From: Boseongicola sp. | GTDB taxonomy: Bacteria; Pseudomonadota; Alphaproteobacteria; Rhodobacterales; Rhodobacteraceae | Length of the DNA: 64,000 nt | NCBI GenBank assembly: GCA_014075275.1 | Contig: CP046179.1 | Location: 242,501 to 306,500, forward strand | Reading direction: 5' to 3' | In this document: positions 27,918-38,720 of the stretch, piece after piece | Position numbering within the stretch: position 1 is the stretch's first letter | How the letters are laid out: each line of letters starts with the position of its first letter | The notes under the pieces: generated by a model | What the model saw: only the letters and a program-made list of their open reading frames with translations | Database searches by the model: none | What the model was told of the DNA's origin: nothing | Position numbers and translations under genes: made by a program

Positions 27918-28898
27918 TTATGCGGCGCGCTGTCTGTGATGCAAGCGCCGCGCTTCGAGCGTCTTTCGTTTGATCCTTTCCCGTTGTCTTAGAATGGCTT
28001 TGTCACGCCCGAAGTAGACGTCGGCGGGTGTGACGTTGTTCAGGCTCTCGTGGTAGCGCTTGTGATTGTAGTGATCGACGAAGGCTTCGATCTGGGTTTC
28101 GAGGTCTCCCGGAAGGAAGTAGTTCTCCAATAGGATGCGGTTCTTCAGGGTTTGATGCCACCTCTCGATCTTGCCCTGTGTCTGGGGATGATATGGTGCG
28201 CCCCGAGAATGCTTCATGCCTTTGTCCTGCAGCCATTCAGCCAGATCGCCAGAGACGTAACTGGACCCGTTGTCGCTGAGGAGGCGGGGTTTGTGGATGA
28301 CGTGAACCTGATCGCACCCTGATGCTTGTAGCGCCAAATCCAGGGTGTCCGTCACGTCCTCTGCCCGCATGTTCGTGCAGAGTTTCCACGAGATGATGTA
28401 GCGGCTGTAGTCGTCCAGGATTGTGCTGAGATAGAACCAGCCCCAGCCAAGCACTTTGAGATAGGTGAAGTCGGTTTGCCAAAGCTGGTTGATCGCAGTG
28501 GTCTTGTCTTTGAACTCGTTTGCCGCCTTGAGCACGATAAAGGCCGGGCTGGTGATCAGATCGTGGGCCTTCAGGGCCCGATAGACTGAAGATTCCGAGA
28601 CGAAGTAGCGCTCCCGATCCGTGAACGTCACTGCCAGTTCGCGCGGCGACAGCTCCGTCTCCTGCAGCGCCAGCTTGACGACCTTGCGCCGGACTTCGTC
28701 GGGGATGCGGTTCCAGACATGTCTGGGCTTAGGCGCTTGATCCACAAGGCCAGCGTCGCCGCGCTGCCGATACCGATCATACCAACGGTAAAATGTGGTG
28801 CGGGGGATGCCCAGCTTTGCCAATGTTCGACGAGCAGACAAATGCGACCCCTCAACAAGCCGGATGATCTCCAACTTCTCAGATGCAGCATACCTCAT
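27918..28898 (-). CDS. IS3 transposase OrfB (DDE integrase), copy 3
   Basis: 326 residues, identical in protein sequence to copies 1 and 2, with all three catalytic acids. The start overlaps the orfA stop (ATGA). Confidence 0.92.
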   Translation of the reverse strand: MRYAASEKLEIIRLVEGSHLSARRTLAKLGIPRTTFYRWYDRYRQRGDAGLVDQAPKPRHVWNRIPDEVRRKVVKLALQETELSPRELAVTFTDRERYFVSESSVYRALKAHDLITSPAFIVLKAANEFKDKTTAINQLWQTDFTYLKVLGWGWFYLSTILDDYSRYIISWKLCTNMRAEDVTDTLDLALQASGCDQVHVIHKPRLLSDNGSSYVSGDLAEWLQDKGMKHSRGAPYHPQTQGKIERWHQTLKNRILLENYFLPGDLETQIEAFVDHYNHKRYHESLNNVTPADVYFGRDKAILRQRERIKRKTLEARRLHHRQRAA

Positions 28899-29279
28899 TC
28901 TTGGTCGCCCCCACCGCCGGTCATGCTTTTTTTGAGAAGACGCAGTTCCAGTGTTTGCTCGGCAACGACCTCCTTCAGGTCTCGGGCTTCGCGGCGCAGG
29001 TCCTTGACTTCGTCGGTCGTAGCCGCACGCGCCGTATCTCCAGCAAGCCGCCGTTTGCCAGCTTCCATGAAGTCCTTGGACCATTTGTAGTAGATACCTT
29101 GAGATATTCCCTCACGACGGCACAACTCAGCAATGCTGTCTTCGCCACGCAAGCCATCCAGCACGATCCGGATCTTCTCTTCTGACGAATACTGTTTGCG
29201 CGTCGCGCGCTTGATCTCTTTGACGATCTTCTCGCCGGGGCTCCTGCGAGTTCCAGTTGTCTGTCTCATGTCCCACTCC
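28895..29279 (-). CDS. IS3 OrfA, copy 3
   Basis: Long form with the residues GTRR near the N-terminus, as in copy 1. The untranslated leader carries aa at 29304-29305, where copy 1 has ct, and so matches copy 2 there. gaggag precedes the ATG. Helix-turn-helix and zipper regions unchanged. Confidence 0.86.
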
Positions 29280-29355
29280 TCAGTGGTTACGATGAGCCAA
29301 CAAAACTCTCTTATCAAATTAACCTAATTGGACCCATAGGCGCTGACTTCAGACA

Positions 29356-29967
29356 GGGGGCGCGATTGCCAGTCGCGCACTGGCGCGGCCCGATAGCAAA
29401 CAGGCCCTGGTCGTCGGAACGGTGCCTCAAGCGCGTCGTCAAATTGAGGCACATGCTGCGCTGATGCCACGTCTATCATTTCGCGTTTGGGGGCGCGATA
29501 AAGGAAAGCAGGCGGCGCTTGTAGCGGACCTCAGCCCGAATATAGATGTTGAACCTGCGGTCGACCTTGAAGCCGCTATCCGGCAGGCTGACATCGTCAT
29601 CACAGCCACAGGTTCGACGACGGCATTCATGAAATCTGAATGGGTCCAACCCGGAACACATATTTCAGCCGTTGGCGCAGACGCTCCGGGCAAACAGGAA
29701 CTTGACGTCAATTTGATCGCGCGCGCTGATGTTCTGGCGGTTGACATAAAATCGCAGTGTCTGGACCACGGCGAGGTTTCTCGCGCGGCAAAGAGCGGTT
29801 TGATTCAGGCGGAAGACGTCCATGAAATCGGGGCGATTTTGTGCGGAACTGGGCAAGGACGTTTGGATGCCGATCAAATCTCAATCGCTGACCTGACGGG
29901 GATCGCCGCGCAGGACATTGCAATGGCAAATGAGTTTCTTGCAGCGTGGAAGGCGCAAACAAAGTAA
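29356..29967 (+). pseudogene. Ornithine cyclodeaminase/mu-crystallin family protein, N-terminus cut by IS3 copy 3
   Basis: About 203 in-frame residues from the IS boundary: GGAIASRALARPDSKQALVV, then the Rossmann-like core (ALVVGTVPQARRQIEA, DIVITATGSTTAF, ISAVGADAPGKQELD). The full family protein is about 310-340 residues, so the first third, including the lysine-containing active-site region, is missing. Family members interconvert amino and imino acids with NAD(P)H. The second glycine of the expected GTG(E/V)xQAR motif is replaced (GTVPQAR), a further hint of relaxed selection. Confidence 0.85.
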
Positions 29968-30425
29968 GGGCGATCCGCATTGGCCAAACAGACCTGTCAT
30001 TTTGCAACGAAATGGCGCTCTATCTCTCAGTCCAGACATTAGACCAGTGCAATTATTGCACACTAAACCGGCTGTTTTCGGAAGGTTGGCCTGAGCATCA
30101 CCGTTCAGCGACCTAGGTCGGATTTGGGCTGTTTGTGGCTACGTAAGTCGCCCGAATCAACTGATGCCGCGCCTCATCCGAGGTCCACTTTGAGCCTAGA
30201 GTAACAGGTGCTGTGTTGCAGATGAACATGCGCTTTATTGATATCCTCGATATTTATTCGTTTGATTTTTAGGCTGGGCGAGATGCTTTGAAATCGGAGC
30301 ATCAGTTCCAACACTGGGAAGTTCAATTGCTACGCCACGCTGCAAGAAAGTGGACTTTCCACCCACCTTCTAAGCCGACCGCTGTAGCAACCAATCGCAA
30401 ACACTTCCGAATAGTTCACAATGAT
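29968..30425. other. Gene-free stretch between convergent genes
   Basis: 458 bases lie between the cyclodeaminase remnant and the tctA-like gene, which point toward each other. Only short frames without recognisable products occur, and I see no clear terminator hairpin. Confidence 0.4.
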
Positions 30426-31949
30426 TTAGTCGCCGTCGGCGACCCCTTCGTGGCGAATTCTGGCGCGGCGCGCTCGGTAACTTGGGAGCACGATCAACAG
30501 CGCTGCGACCAATAGCAGCCCCAGCGTCATGGGGCGTTCCCAGATGAAGGACATTCCGTCATATAGCTGCATAGCTCTGGCGAAGTTGTTTTCCAGAAGT
30601 GGGCCAAGGATGAAACCAATCAGCAATGGCGCCAAGGGATAATCTGCAAACCGCAAGACCGTCGCGCATATGCCAAACCCAACTAGAAGTAACAATTCCG
30701 TGGCATTGTTCTGACCGATATACGCGCCCATCAATGTGAAAAACAGAATGAACGGGATCAGATAGTTCCGCGGAGCAGCAAGGACTTTGGCGATGTAGGG
30801 GATGAGTGGCAGGTTCAGCATAAGCAAGACCAAATTGCCCAGATACATCGAGATAATCACCGCCCAGAAGATTTGCGGCTCATCGATCATCAGACGTGGG
30901 CCAGGGCTGACATTAAGCGCGATCAATGCGCCCAACAGGATGGCTGTGGTGCCAGAGCCGGGAATACCCAGTGTCAGAAGTGGTACAAACGAGCCTGTGC
31001 AGGCGGCGTTATTAGCGCTTTCAGGGGCGGCGACGCCCTTGATCGCGCCTTTGCCGAACTGTTCCTGTTCCTCTTTTGGTGCGATATTGCGTTCTACAGC
31101 GTAGCCCAAGAATGACGCGATTGTGGCACCAGCACCCGGCAAGACGCCGATAAAAAAGCCTTGCAGCGACTGGCGGGCGATGACTGGGGTAATCGCCTTG
31201 GCTTCTTCGCGTGAAATTCGCAGATCTTTGATCTCGCTGTTTTCTCCGCCGTCAGCGGACTTGGAGCGAGCGGGGTCAAGGATTAGGTAAATCGCCTCGG
31301 GTAAGGCAAACATGGCCATGGCAATGGTCACGAAGCCAAAGCCCGACTGCAAATCGCTGATACCCATTGTGAAGCGCGCGGCATTAAACAAGACGCCTTC
31401 ACCGACCGTCGCCATGATGAGGCCCAGAAAGGCCATCAGTAGCGCCTTGCTAACTTGCCCGGTGCCGGCAAATGCAGCAATCGCCGACAGACCGACAACC
31501 ATCAATGCAAAGTATTCTGCCGAATGGAACAGCAATGCCACAGAGGCCAGCGCTGGCGCGAAAATTAACAACAAGATTGCGCCGATTGTACCGCCGGCAA
31601 ACGAAGAAATGGCGGCAACAGTCAGTGCCTTGCCCGCTTTGCCCTGACGAGTCAGCGGATAGCCATCAAAACTGGTGGCAACAGTTGAGGCCACCCCCGG
31701 GGCATTGATCAAAATGGAAGAGGTCGAACCACCAAAGACGGCACCATAGTAGACTCCGGACAGTAGGATCAACGCGGATGCTGCATCGCCGATCGTAATC
31801 GCAATTGGGATCATAATCGCGATGATGGACATAGGTCCAAGACCTGGCAGCATGCCAATAAAGGTGCCTATCAGACATCCACCGATTACAAGAAGTAGAT
31901 TTGTGAACGAAAATGCTGTCGAGAGACCAAGCAGGAGACCTTCTAACAT
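30426..31949 (-). CDS. tctA: Tripartite tricarboxylate transporter, large permease (TctA family)
   Basis: 507 residues with about 11-12 hydrophobic segments. The family signature GGSTSSILINAPGVASTVATSFDGYPL occurs near residue 75; related motifs GVLPGAGATIASFLGYAVE and GIPGSGTTAILLGAL follow. It carries the main translocation path for citrate-like substrates, driven by an ion gradient with TctB and fed by TctC. The gene follows tctB with a one-base gap, last in acnD-prpF-tctC-tctB-tctA. Confidence 0.93.
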   Translation of the reverse strand: MLEGLLLGLSTAFSFTNLLLVIGGCLIGTFIGMLPGLGPMSIIAIMIPIAITIGDAASALILLSGVYYGAVFGGSTSSILINAPGVASTVATSFDGYPLTRQGKAGKALTVAAISSFAGGTIGAILLLIFAPALASVALLFHSAEYFALMVVGLSAIAAFAGTGQVSKALLMAFLGLIMATVGEGVLFNAARFTMGISDLQSGFGFVTIAMAMFALPEAIYLILDPARSKSADGGENSEIKDLRISREEAKAITPVIARQSLQGFFIGVLPGAGATIASFLGYAVERNIAPKEEQEQFGKGAIKGVAAPESANNAACTGSFVPLLTLGIPGSGTTAILLGALIALNVSPGPRLMIDEPQIFWAVIISMYLGNLVLLMLNLPLIPYIAKVLAAPRNYLIPFILFFTLMGAYIGQNNATELLLLVGFGICATVLRFADYPLAPLLIGFILGPLLENNFARAMQLYDGMSFIWERPMTLGLLLVAALLIVLPSYRARRARIRHEGVADGD

Positions 31950-31950
31950 A

Positions 31951-32442
31951 TCAAACTCCTGTCAAGAACAGCGGCAATGGCCGCAAGAAAATTCCCAACA
32001 CGCTATCGACGAGATACCAGATCCCGGCAGCGGCAATCGCGGAGACGATTGCCATGACCAGATAGCGACGCTCGCCTAAAGAAAAGCTGCCAAGGAATAG
32101 AAACAGAAATGTTGATCCGAGAAACCCCAGGGGCCGAAGCAAAATTGCATAGCCAATCATCATTCCGATCAACACCAATGCCTGACCGATGTTGTAGTCG
32201 CCCAACCGAGATAGGTTGATATCGGCAACTTTGTCGTTTTCCGGGGATTTTTCCAGTCCAAGAAGGATTATCAACGCAAACAAGATCGCTCCAACGGACA
32301 AGACTTTAGGAAAGCTCGACGGCCAGATCGGGCTGCGTTGCAAGATCGGCGGTAAAAGCTGATCCATCGAGAAATACGCTGCATATCCATATGCCAAGCA
32401 TATGAGTAAAATGATGAACGCAATCCACCGGTCGAGTGCCAT
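31951..32442 (-). CDS. tctB: Tripartite tricarboxylate transporter, small permease (TctB family)
   Basis: 163 residues with four hydrophobic segments (about 7-25, 45-62, 80-115 and 125-160), the TctB layout. It begins MALDRWIAFIILLICLAYGY. It pairs with TctA. It is separated from tctC by 66 bases that contain a stem-loop. Confidence 0.88.
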   Translation of the reverse strand: MALDRWIAFIILLICLAYGYAAYFSMDQLLPPILQRSPIWPSSFPKVLSVGAILFALIILLGLEKSPENDKVADINLSRLGDYNIGQALVLIGMMIGYAILLRPLGFLGSTFLFLFLGSFSLGERRYLVMAIVSAIAAAGIWYLVDSVLGIFLRPLPLFLTGV

Positions 32443-32471
32443 TGGTCTGTCCTCTCCGTCTATATGTAGAA

Positions 32472-32495
32472 GCCGCGCGAATTGCGTCGCGCGGC
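32472..32495 (-). other. Intercistronic stem-loop between tctC and tctB
   Basis: gccgcgcga and tcgcgcggc pair perfectly over nine bases with a six-base loop. No T tract follows on the minus strand. It sits just after the binding-protein gene, as in the two other solute-transporter operons of this window. Confidence 0.55.
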
Positions 32496-32508
32496 CATAT
32501 TTTTCAGC

Positions 32509-33501
32509 TTATAAGAAGCCAAGCTCTTTCATCAGATCGCCGATCACCTTTTCTTGGTTTTCGAGGAACGCTTCAAAGTCGTCGCCTGGGTTATGGATGT
32601 TCACCCAACCGTTGCGCGCACGTACCGCTTCCCATTCAGGAGTCTCGTACATTTTCGCAATGGCACCCTGATACGCTGTCAGCTTGTCCGCAGGCAGACC
32701 CGGAGCTGCAAAGAAGCCGCGCCAGTTTACGAAGGTGGTGTCGTTACCCTGCTCGACCATTGTCGGAGCGTCAGCATAGGAATCGACACGCTCTGGCGCA
32801 GTCACGCCGATGATGCGCACTTCGCCAGCTTTTGCCAACTCAATCGCTTCGGAGAAGCCGGTAGAAACCGCCTGAACTTCGCCAGACAACAGTCCCGCCA
32901 TTGTGGCGCCGCCGCCATCATAGGGTACGTATTTCATCGCAACTGGATCAGCGCCAGCAGCTTGGAACACCATTGCAGCAACGAGGTGATCCATGCCGCC
33001 TGGAACAGAGCCGCCACCGATGGCAACCGCGTTCGAGTCAGCGTTGAAAGCATCGATCAGACCGCTAAGATCCGCAGCACCACCTTCAGCGGCCACAACC
33101 AACGCAGCGTAATCGCCAATAGTTCCGGCAACCAATGTCAGATCACGGAAGTTTTGCGGAAACACACCGGTCAGCGAACGGATTACGATTGGCGTAGAGT
33201 TAACCATCAGTGTGCCGTGGTTACTGTCTGCGTTTTCGATGATGTAGCCAATGGCCTTGCCACCACCACCGCCAGACATATTCTCGTATGACGCGCTGCC
33301 AACAAGACCGGCTCCGGTCAGAGCTTCTCCTGTGCCACGAGCCGTGCCATCCCAGCCACCGCCTGCGCCGCCCGGGATCAAAAAGTGAATGCTGTCCACA
33401 ACCTGATGACTGTCGGCAGATGCAGGGCTAACGAGCCCTGTAACCGCCATTGCCGTTGCAGCCGCCATTGCGGTTCGTCTAGTGAAGTTAGTTATTGTCA
33501 T
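32509..33501 (-). CDS. tctC: Tripartite tricarboxylate transporter, periplasmic binding protein (TctC/Bug family)
   Basis: 330 residues. An N-terminal export signal (FTRRTAMAAATAMAVTGLVS, then ADSHQV) precedes a Bug-fold domain with the ligand-loop motif HFLIPGGAGGGWDGTARG near residue 40 and GGGGKAIGYI. The binding protein captures a carboxylate in the periplasm. The linkage to acnD and prpF suggests citrate, 2-methylcitrate, aconitate or tricarballylate. Confidence 0.92.
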   Translation of the reverse strand: MTITNFTRRTAMAAATAMAVTGLVSPASADSHQVVDSIHFLIPGGAGGGWDGTARGTGEALTGAGLVGSASYENMSGGGGGKAIGYIIENADSNHGTLMVNSTPIVIRSLTGVFPQNFRDLTLVAGTIGDYAALVVAAEGGAADLSGLIDAFNADSNAVAIGGGSVPGGMDHLVAAMVFQAAGADPVAMKYVPYDGGGATMAGLLSGEVQAVSTGFSEAIELAKAGEVRIIGVTAPERVDSYADAPTMVEQGNDTTFVNWRGFFAAPGLPADKLTAYQGAIAKMYETPEWEAVRARNGWVNIHNPGDDFEAFLENQEKVIGDLMKELGFL

Positions 33502-33633
33502 GTGGTTCCTCCCTTTATGACACTTACGAAAGTTCTTTGTTGTTTGGTATTGCTGGTTTGCACAGCTCCTCGCGTCGCCTCTCTTGCGAATAGTGGATAC
33601 TGCACGCTACCACTATGTTTGAACGTTGATCTG

Positions 33634-34791
33634 TCATGTTGCAACTTTTGATGCCCTAAAATCGGCAGGACACAACACGCTGCCTTCCATAATGCGCCGT
33701 TGGGTCCGAAAAGTGGTTGCAGAAACAGCTTTGTAGCCCGAACCATTCTTGGTCACATGTGCATCTACTGGCAAAACACCTGAGGGGTTGCCGATCTTCA
33801 GCGAGCCATCGATCTCTGTTGCCTCAGCAACGATTGTTCCAGTGATCTTGGCCGCAACCGCCACGCACATGGCGCCAGTAAGTGTTATTGCGCGATGAAA
33901 GTTCCCCATTGAGATCAGCCGGATACAAACATCATGCGAGTTCGATTCATATTTTCGACCGTCAAGCGCAGTGAACGCAGCAGGCGGACCCACGATGGCA
34001 ACCTTAGGGTTCGACAGCGTTGCTTGCTCGGGTGTTTCAGCCATGCCCATAGCAACCGCAGCTCGGCGACGTATGGCGTCCAGTTTATCCATGACGGCAC
34101 GGTTCGCATCTAGCGATGATGGGCTCTCGGTCGCAGTTAGCTCGAGTGCCGCTGCATGGACAAAGGCGACGGGATTTGCCGCATCCACCATCGAGACCGC
34201 AATTGTGCCGAATCCGGCCACTTTTAGCATATCTACTGCATTTCCTGTGGGTAGAATCTTGCCCGTGATTGATCCACCTGGCTCAAGAAAATCGAGTTTG
34301 ATGCGCGCGCCACTTTGGGTTACGCCCGGCACCTCAAAATCCCCTGCCTCTATGACTTGACCGTCCTCGACCTCAAATTCAGACAGATAGATTTGTCCAG
34401 TGTTGGTGTTATGTATGCGCACTGTAGTTTTGCCATCAACAGCCGGTACAAGGCCTTCCTCAACTGCAAAGGGCCCCACGGCGGACGACATGTTTCCGCA
34501 AGTTGATCCGTAATCTGCCACTGGAGCATCGACGGCAATTTGCACGAACGTATAGTCAACATCTGCATCAGGGTGGGTTGAGGGCTCTACGATGACAACT
34601 TTAGACAGTGACGAAATACCGCCGCCAAGACCGTCCAGTTGGCGTCCGTACCGGTCAGGGCTACCCAACACATGCAAAAAGACTCGATCACGAGCTTCGC
34701 GGTCGGCTGGAAGATCCGCGCCGTTGAAGACTACGGCCTTGGATGTGCCTCCGCGATAAAACGCCGCCCTTATGCGGGTTTTTCGGGTCAT
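33634..34791 (-). CDS. prpF: PrpF-family aconitate isomerase (2-methylaconitate isomerase)
   Basis: 385 residues of the two-domain diaminopimelate-epimerase-like fold: AAFYRGGTSKAVVF at the N-terminus, the STCGNMSSAVGPFAVEEG loop around residue 98, and a C-terminal half with AMCVAVAAKI. PrpF converts 2-methyl-trans-aconitate or related intermediates made by AcnD into the cis isomer. The ATG overlaps the acnD stop by four bases, supporting co-translation. 4-Oxalomesaconate tautomerase is a related alternative, less likely beside an aconitase. Confidence 0.87.
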   Translation of the reverse strand: MTRKTRIRAAFYRGGTSKAVVFNGADLPADREARDRVFLHVLGSPDRYGRQLDGLGGGISSLSKVVIVEPSTHPDADVDYTFVQIAVDAPVADYGSTCGNMSSAVGPFAVEEGLVPAVDGKTTVRIHNTNTGQIYLSEFEVEDGQVIEAGDFEVPGVTQSGARIKLDFLEPGGSITGKILPTGNAVDMLKVAGFGTIAVSMVDAANPVAFVHAAALELTATESPSSLDANRAVMDKLDAIRRRAAVAMGMAETPEQATLSNPKVAIVGPPAAFTALDGRKYESNSHDVCIRLISMGNFHRAITLTGAMCVAVAAKITGTIVAEATEIDGSLKIGNPSGVLPVDAHVTKNGSGYKAVSATTFRTQRRIMEGSVLCPADFRASKVAT

Positions 34792-37166
34792 GCAGGCTGC
34801 CTTAGGAAACTGCGTAGGGACCGGGGCAACAATCCACCCTCGGCAAATGTCGCGCGCTCTGCATCATTGTAAAGACGCAAATCTAGCGGTGTCTTATCTA
34901 CCGTGCCGTTTTTGCGATTGATCGTTAGGTCGGCCGACATCAGGTCATCGGACAAAGTTATGTCAAACACCTCGGTCCCATCCAGGTCAAGCGTCAGACG
35001 TGACACGCCTGTTGGAAAGCACAGCGGAGCAATCCCCATATTCACCAGATTTGAGCGGTGAATTCGTTCGAAACTTTCAGCGATCACCGCCCGCACACCG
35101 GCCAGCCATGGTGCCTTGGCGGCAGTGTCCCGCGAAGATCCGCAGCCATATTCTTTGCCGCCGATGACAACCAGTTTTTGATCACGGGATTTGTATGCAC
35201 AAATCGCTTCAAAAATGGTTGCTACATCTCCTTCCGGCTCAATGCGAGTCCACGAGCCTTCCTTGTCTGGCGTCATCTCGTTGCGCAGCCGGTAGTTTGC
35301 AAATGTTGAACGAATGACGACATCCGAATTTCCGCGCCGCGTGCCGAACGAGTTGAAATCGCGGGGGCTGACACCATGAGCCGTAAGGAATTTCCCGGCC
35401 TCTGAAGCCGGCGTGATCGTGCCTGAAGGTGATATATGGTCGGTCGTGACGGAGTCACCCAGAATGGCCAAGGGGCGCAGGTTGTTGAGATGTGGCAAGT
35501 TGTCGTTTGTGGGTGTGATTGACTTCACGAAGGGCGGAAAACTGACGTAGGTGGACGGTGCCCATGAATAGGCCCCGCTACCGGCCTCGAGCGCGTTCCA
35601 ATGATCGTTTACATTGGCGATTTCGCCATAGTTGTGGTTGAAACTGTCAGGGGTCACATGCGCCTCAATAATTCCGCTGACTTCTTCTGCAGAGGGCCAA
35701 AGGTCGTCCAGCATTACTGGTGCCCCATCGCCGTCAAACCCCAATGGTTCAGTCGTAATATCTTTTAAGATCGTCCCCATTAGCGCATATGCGACTACAA
35801 GCGGTGGCGATGCGATCATATTGCGCGAGGCGAGCGGATGAATACGGCCGGCAAAGTTTCGATTACCCGATAGCACAGCCACACCTTTGATATCATGGGC
35901 GCGAATGACTTCTTCATGAGCGGGGCGGAGTGGGCCGGACATGCCATTGCATGTCGAGCAAGAAAACGCAGCAATCTCGAACCCCAGTTGATCTAGTGCG
36001 TCCTGTAATCCACTGTCTTTCAGGTAACTCGCAACAACTCGCGATCCTGGTGCAAGCGACGTTTTGACATGCGGCTCAACCTTCAAACCTCTTGCGACGG
36101 CATTTTTTGCCATCAGTCCGGCAAGCACCATGTTGCGCGGATTGGCTGTGTTGGTGCAGCTGGTGACAGCCGCGATGATCACATCGCCATCGCCGATATC
36201 GTGCTCTGCGCCCTCAACGGGAAATCTGCGGGCAGTTGCAATCTCGTCTTTCAATGCCAGAGTGCCAGTTGCAGAAACCAAGTCGATACGCTGTTCTGGG
36301 CGCGACGGCCCAGAGATCGAACGCCCGACATTGCTGAGATCCAACTCAATAACCTCGTCATATTCTGCCACTTTGCTTGTCGCGTCGATCCACATGTTTT
36401 GCGTCCGGCAAAAGGCTTCGGTCCGCCGCACATGATCTTCCCCGCGACCTGTTTCGCGTAGATAACGTAGCGTGTTGTCATCGACCGGGCAAAAAACCAC
36501 GGTGGATCCGTACTCCGGCGACATGTTGGCGATTGTCGCTCGATCAGCAACCGTCAAATGGCGATAGCTTGGTCCGAACATTTCGACGAATTTGTCAACT
36601 ACACCGTGGGCTCGAAGCCGCTCGGCAATCACCAGGGCGATATCAGTGGCGGTGATTTGATCCGATGGCGTGCCGGTAACACGCAGACCAATCACATCGG
36701 GCACATTCACTGGTGACGTTTCACCAAACAACAGTGCCTCGGCTTCCAAACCGCCAATGCCCCAACCCAAAATACCAAGTGCATTGATCATTGTGGTATG
36801 GCTGTCGGTGCCAAGGCATGTGTCCGGGATAAGTAAGGCCGGATCATCAACAGACGGGTGAACGGTTTTGCCCAGATACTCAAGATTTACCTGATGGCAG
36901 ATCCCGCCACCGGGAGGGACAACACGCAGATTGGCAAACCGCGATTCGCAGGCTTTGAGAAACGCAAACCGTTCTCGGTTGACCTCAAATTCACGGTCCA
37001 TGTTCTGGGCAAGAGCAAAGCGTTCGGCCCAATGATTGATCGTCATGGAATGATCTATCACAAGGTCAACCGGTAGGCTCATATCGACTAGGTCAGGGTT
37101 GCCGCCATTTTCGACAAGAACGTCGCGCATCGCCATCATATCGACCAATGCGGGGATACCAAGCAT
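34788..37166 (-). pseudogene. Aconitase-family Fe-S hydratase (AcnD-like), N-terminus lost at an IS scar
   Basis: 792 residues remain of a protein usually about 865-900 long. The Fe-S ligands are intact: TSCTNTANPRN and FSCSTCNGM. The C-terminal swivel domain with GGKEYGCGSSRDTAAK is complete. The frame starts MLGIPALVDMMAMRD, which in relatives lies roughly 75-95 residues in. Directly upstream on the minus strand is an 18-bp IS3 right end. Pairing with PrpF points to the AcnD type (2-methylcitrate dehydratase). Loss of the N-terminal segment and native promoter makes function doubtful, and the downstream prpF-tctCBA genes may have lost their promoter too. AcnA-type aconitase is the alternative. 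Confidence 0.85.
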
Positions 37167-38704
37167 TGTCTGAAGTCAGCGCCTGGGTGGCTAAGAACGT
37201 CAACGGCTACCTTTACACTGCGGCTCTACCTGCCACGCCGGGCATCCATGTCGAAGCAATGGAATATCAAAACCGCTACGTTCCACGCGTACCCCAAGAC
37301 GAGGAGTATGCCGGCAAAATTGGGGCATATCTTGGCAACGTGCTGCCGCATTACGCCGAGAATTTCCTTGATTGGTGGAAAGACCGAATTCTTCCCGAGA
37401 TGCAAACAAACTTCGCATATATCGATAACTTCGACAAAGATGGCGCAAGCTTGACTGCGCTGGCGGTTCTACTGGAAGACATGATCGACATCCATGATCG
37501 TCATTGGAAAATCCATTGGATGCTGAACTTTTCGCAATTCTCATCAACTACAGCGCTAAACGCCGCAATTGATGAATTCAAGCCGGATGCCAGCCCTGAT
37601 TTAAAAGGACGCCTGCAAAGTTCGGTAGTAGACCGCAATTGGGACTCGGTCGAAGGTCTTTGGAAGATGAAGGAGACTGTTAAGGGCAACGCAACGCTTG
37701 AGAAAGCGTTCGAAGCACCAACTGCTTCAGAGGTCATGATTGCTCTCGCAGCTTCCGCCGATGGTCAAGCGTTGATCAAAGATCAACTGGAGCCGTATCT
37801 ACAGGAGTTCGGCCACAAAGCGCTCTGGTCGCACGAGGTAATGTTCCCACTTTGGGTCGAGAGTCCGGGCCCGGCTATTGAAGCTGTGCGTGGTTATCTG
37901 ATTTCAGATTATGATTATCCGGCGACGATCAAAGGTGTAGAAGACGACCTAAACGCCGCGATCGCCGAATGCATGGAAGGCCTCGAGGGCGAGGCGAAAG
38001 AAAAGCTACAAGCCGCACTCGATATGTCCTTGCGGATGAATCCGCTAACCCCCGACCACCATTTCTACATTGACCAGGGAACGAACGCCCGACTTCGCAC
38101 CGTCTTGTTGGCGGTCGGCAAGAAAATGGCTGAGAATGACATCATAGACGAGGCCGACGACATTATGTTCCTGCGCTACAACGAAGCCCGGGCGCTGGTC
38201 GGTGACAAAGACGCCTATGACGCTCGTGAGATCGTATCGGACCGTCGCGATGAATACGAAGAAGCAACGGAAAAGCGCCCACCTGATTGGATTGGCACGG
38301 CAACCGAAGAGGCGTTGGCCTTCCCGTACGCCGGTCTTTGGGGTTTCCCCGAGCGCTTCTATCGCGAACCGCCAACAAAGGCAGGAGAGATCACCGGTCT
38401 GGCCGCTTCGCCCGGCGTCATCGAAGCGAAAGCACGCGTTATCACCTCGCTCGATCAGTTCCACACCGTCGAAGAAGGCGAAATACTGGTTTGCCGCATG
38501 ACCAACCCGGCCTGGGTGGTTCTGTTCACGCAAATCTCGGGTCTCGTCACTGACGCCGGTGGAACGACGTCCCACTCGGCAGTGGTATCTCGCGAATTTG
38601 GCCTTCCGGCGGTGGTTGGGACCTCAATCGCGACGAAAGACATCGTGACCGGCGATATCCTTCGTGTGAATGGCACGACCGGACTCGTTGAAATCCTGAA
38701 GTAA
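37148..38704 (+). pseudogene. PEP-utilising enzyme, phosphohistidine-domain subunit (phenylphosphate-synthase alpha-like), N-terminus lost
   Basis: The native frame begins at about 37185 (WVAKNVNGYLYTAALP). The first 12 or so codons of the open frame are antisense acnD plus the IS scar, so the N-terminus is chimeric. The body (about 506 residues) ends in the swivelling phosphohistidine domain with DAGGTTSHSAVVSREFGLPAVVG, containing the phosphorylated histidine of PEP synthase/PPDK. It lacks the ATP-grasp domain, which is encoded separately at 39497. This split resembles phenylphosphate synthase PpsA/PpsB. The partners would transfer phosphate from ATP to a hydroxyl of an unknown substrate. 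About 60-80 N-terminal residues seem missing. Confidence 0.75.
37167..37184 (+). mobile_element. 18-bp remnant of an IS3-family right end
   Basis: tgtctgaagtcagcgcct is identical to the inward-reading right terminus of the four complete IS3 copies (positions 1-18); similarity stops immediately after. It sits exactly where the acnD-like gene (minus strand) and the PEP-utilising gene (plus strand) have each lost their 5' ends. Orientation is opposite to the four full copies. Confidence 0.85.
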
Positions 38705-38720
38705 CGCCAGCGACTCCTAA

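Larger units (their letters stand above)
27844..29355 (-). mobile_element. IS3-family insertion sequence, copy 3 (1512 bp)
   Basis: Same ends and layout as copy 1, including the 9-bp insert in orfA. The left flank (ending gcc) is non-coding; the right flank (starting ggg) enters an ornithine cyclodeaminase gene mid-codon series. No target duplication is visible. Confidence 0.93.

Noticed and set aside
30288-30515. 75-codon plus-strand frame before tctA
   Set aside because: It overlaps the tctA 3' end on the opposite strand and has no family features.
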